A DNA stretch of 5,901 bases from RGIG3009 sp045541305 (GTDB taxonomy: Bacteria > Bacillota > Clostridia > Oscillospirales > Acutalibacteraceae). The stretch spans positions 1-5,901 of the forward strand of contig JAZQIV010000008.1 in NCBI GenBank assembly GCA_045541305.1, in the 5' to 3' direction. Of the stretch, positions 5,853 to 5,901 are shown in pieces; position 1 is the stretch's first letter; each line of letters begins with the position of its first letter. The position numbers were made by a program, and so were the translations under genes. The notes beneath the pieces are model-generated. The model did no database searches, was not told where the DNA came from, and saw only the letters and a list, made by a program, of their open reading frames with translations.

Positions 5853-5870
5853 TGCGATTGCGGTTGCTGA
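5751..5870 (+). CDS. Small cysteine-rich membrane-anchored protein, copy 2 (39 aa)
   Basis: A 39-residue ORF with its own ribosome binding site AGAAAGGAG (5734-5742), 8 nt before the ATG. Its first 34 residues match copy 1 at 29 positions, with the same hydrophobic WLLFIIVILLLI core; the tail is shorter and ends CGCDCDCGC, giving seven cysteines. Substitutions against copy 1 are conservative (S8 for C, D10 for E, V11 for A, T14 for S, S29 for N), and several more codons differ only synonymously, as expected for a duplicated gene kept under selection. Function unknown. It is probably co-transcribed with copy 1; no terminator follows before the window edge. Confidence 0.8.
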   Translation: MCLRNLFSGDVNCTWLLFIIVILLLIDNSDCGCDCDCGC

Positions 5871-5901
5871 TCCGATGACTGCCCCGCCGCACCCTTCCGT
5901 T

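Overview
The window looks like chromosomal DNA of a Clostridia-class Firmicute, probably an Oscillospiraceae/Ruminococcaceae-type gut bacterium. The reasons are the ctsR-mcsA-mcsB-clpC heat-shock operon (a Firmicutes hallmark), a type A rather than Bacillus-like type B RNase P RNA, strong AAGGAGG-type ribosome binding sites, fairly high G+C in the genes, and clostridial-style tiny cysteine-rich proteins. The species assignment is inference.

Layout from left to right. (1) 3-308, plus strand: the 3' end of an AGE-family (N-acylglucosamine 2-epimerase-like) sugar epimerase gene, cut by the window edge. (2) 309-529: an intergenic stretch with three consecutive small GC-rich palindromes that look like a REP-type repeat, then a strong bidirectional intrinsic terminator. 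(3) 530-865, minus strand: rnpB, the RNase P RNA. Its own near-consensus promoter (TTGACA, 17 bp, TAAAAT) lies inside the last codons of clpC, and the -10 box contains the clpC stop codon. (4) 876-5332, minus strand: ctsR, mcsA, mcsB and clpC in transcriptional order, packed with gaps or overlaps of 12, -4 and 3 nt. (5) 5333-5572: a divergent control region. A sigma-A promoter for ctsR is interleaved with four AGTCAAA heptads forming two complete CtsR boxes. (6) 5573-5870, plus strand: two tandem, recently duplicated genes for 49- and 39-residue cysteine-rich membrane-anchored peptides.

How the genes work together. CtsR is the heat-sensing repressor that binds its own promoter. McsB is the protein-arginine kinase that marks damaged proteins (and is linked to CtsR inactivation) with phospho-arginine. 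McsA is its zinc-binding partner. ClpC is the AAA+ unfoldase that delivers marked proteins to ClpP (not encoded here). The circuit is therefore a self-repressed protein quality-control operon. The housekeeping RNA rnpB is attached directly to its 3' end, so heat-shock read-through could also feed rnpB. The divergent Cys-rich genes are not part of any pathway I can name. A possible sporulation-type promoter suggests, weakly, a sporulation role.

The core operon is ordinary. The points most worth a second look are the rnpB promoter and clpC stop overlap, the tandem Cys-rich micro-genes, the possible absence of the tRNA-CCA-binding GGU motif in RNase P L15, and the triple palindrome element.
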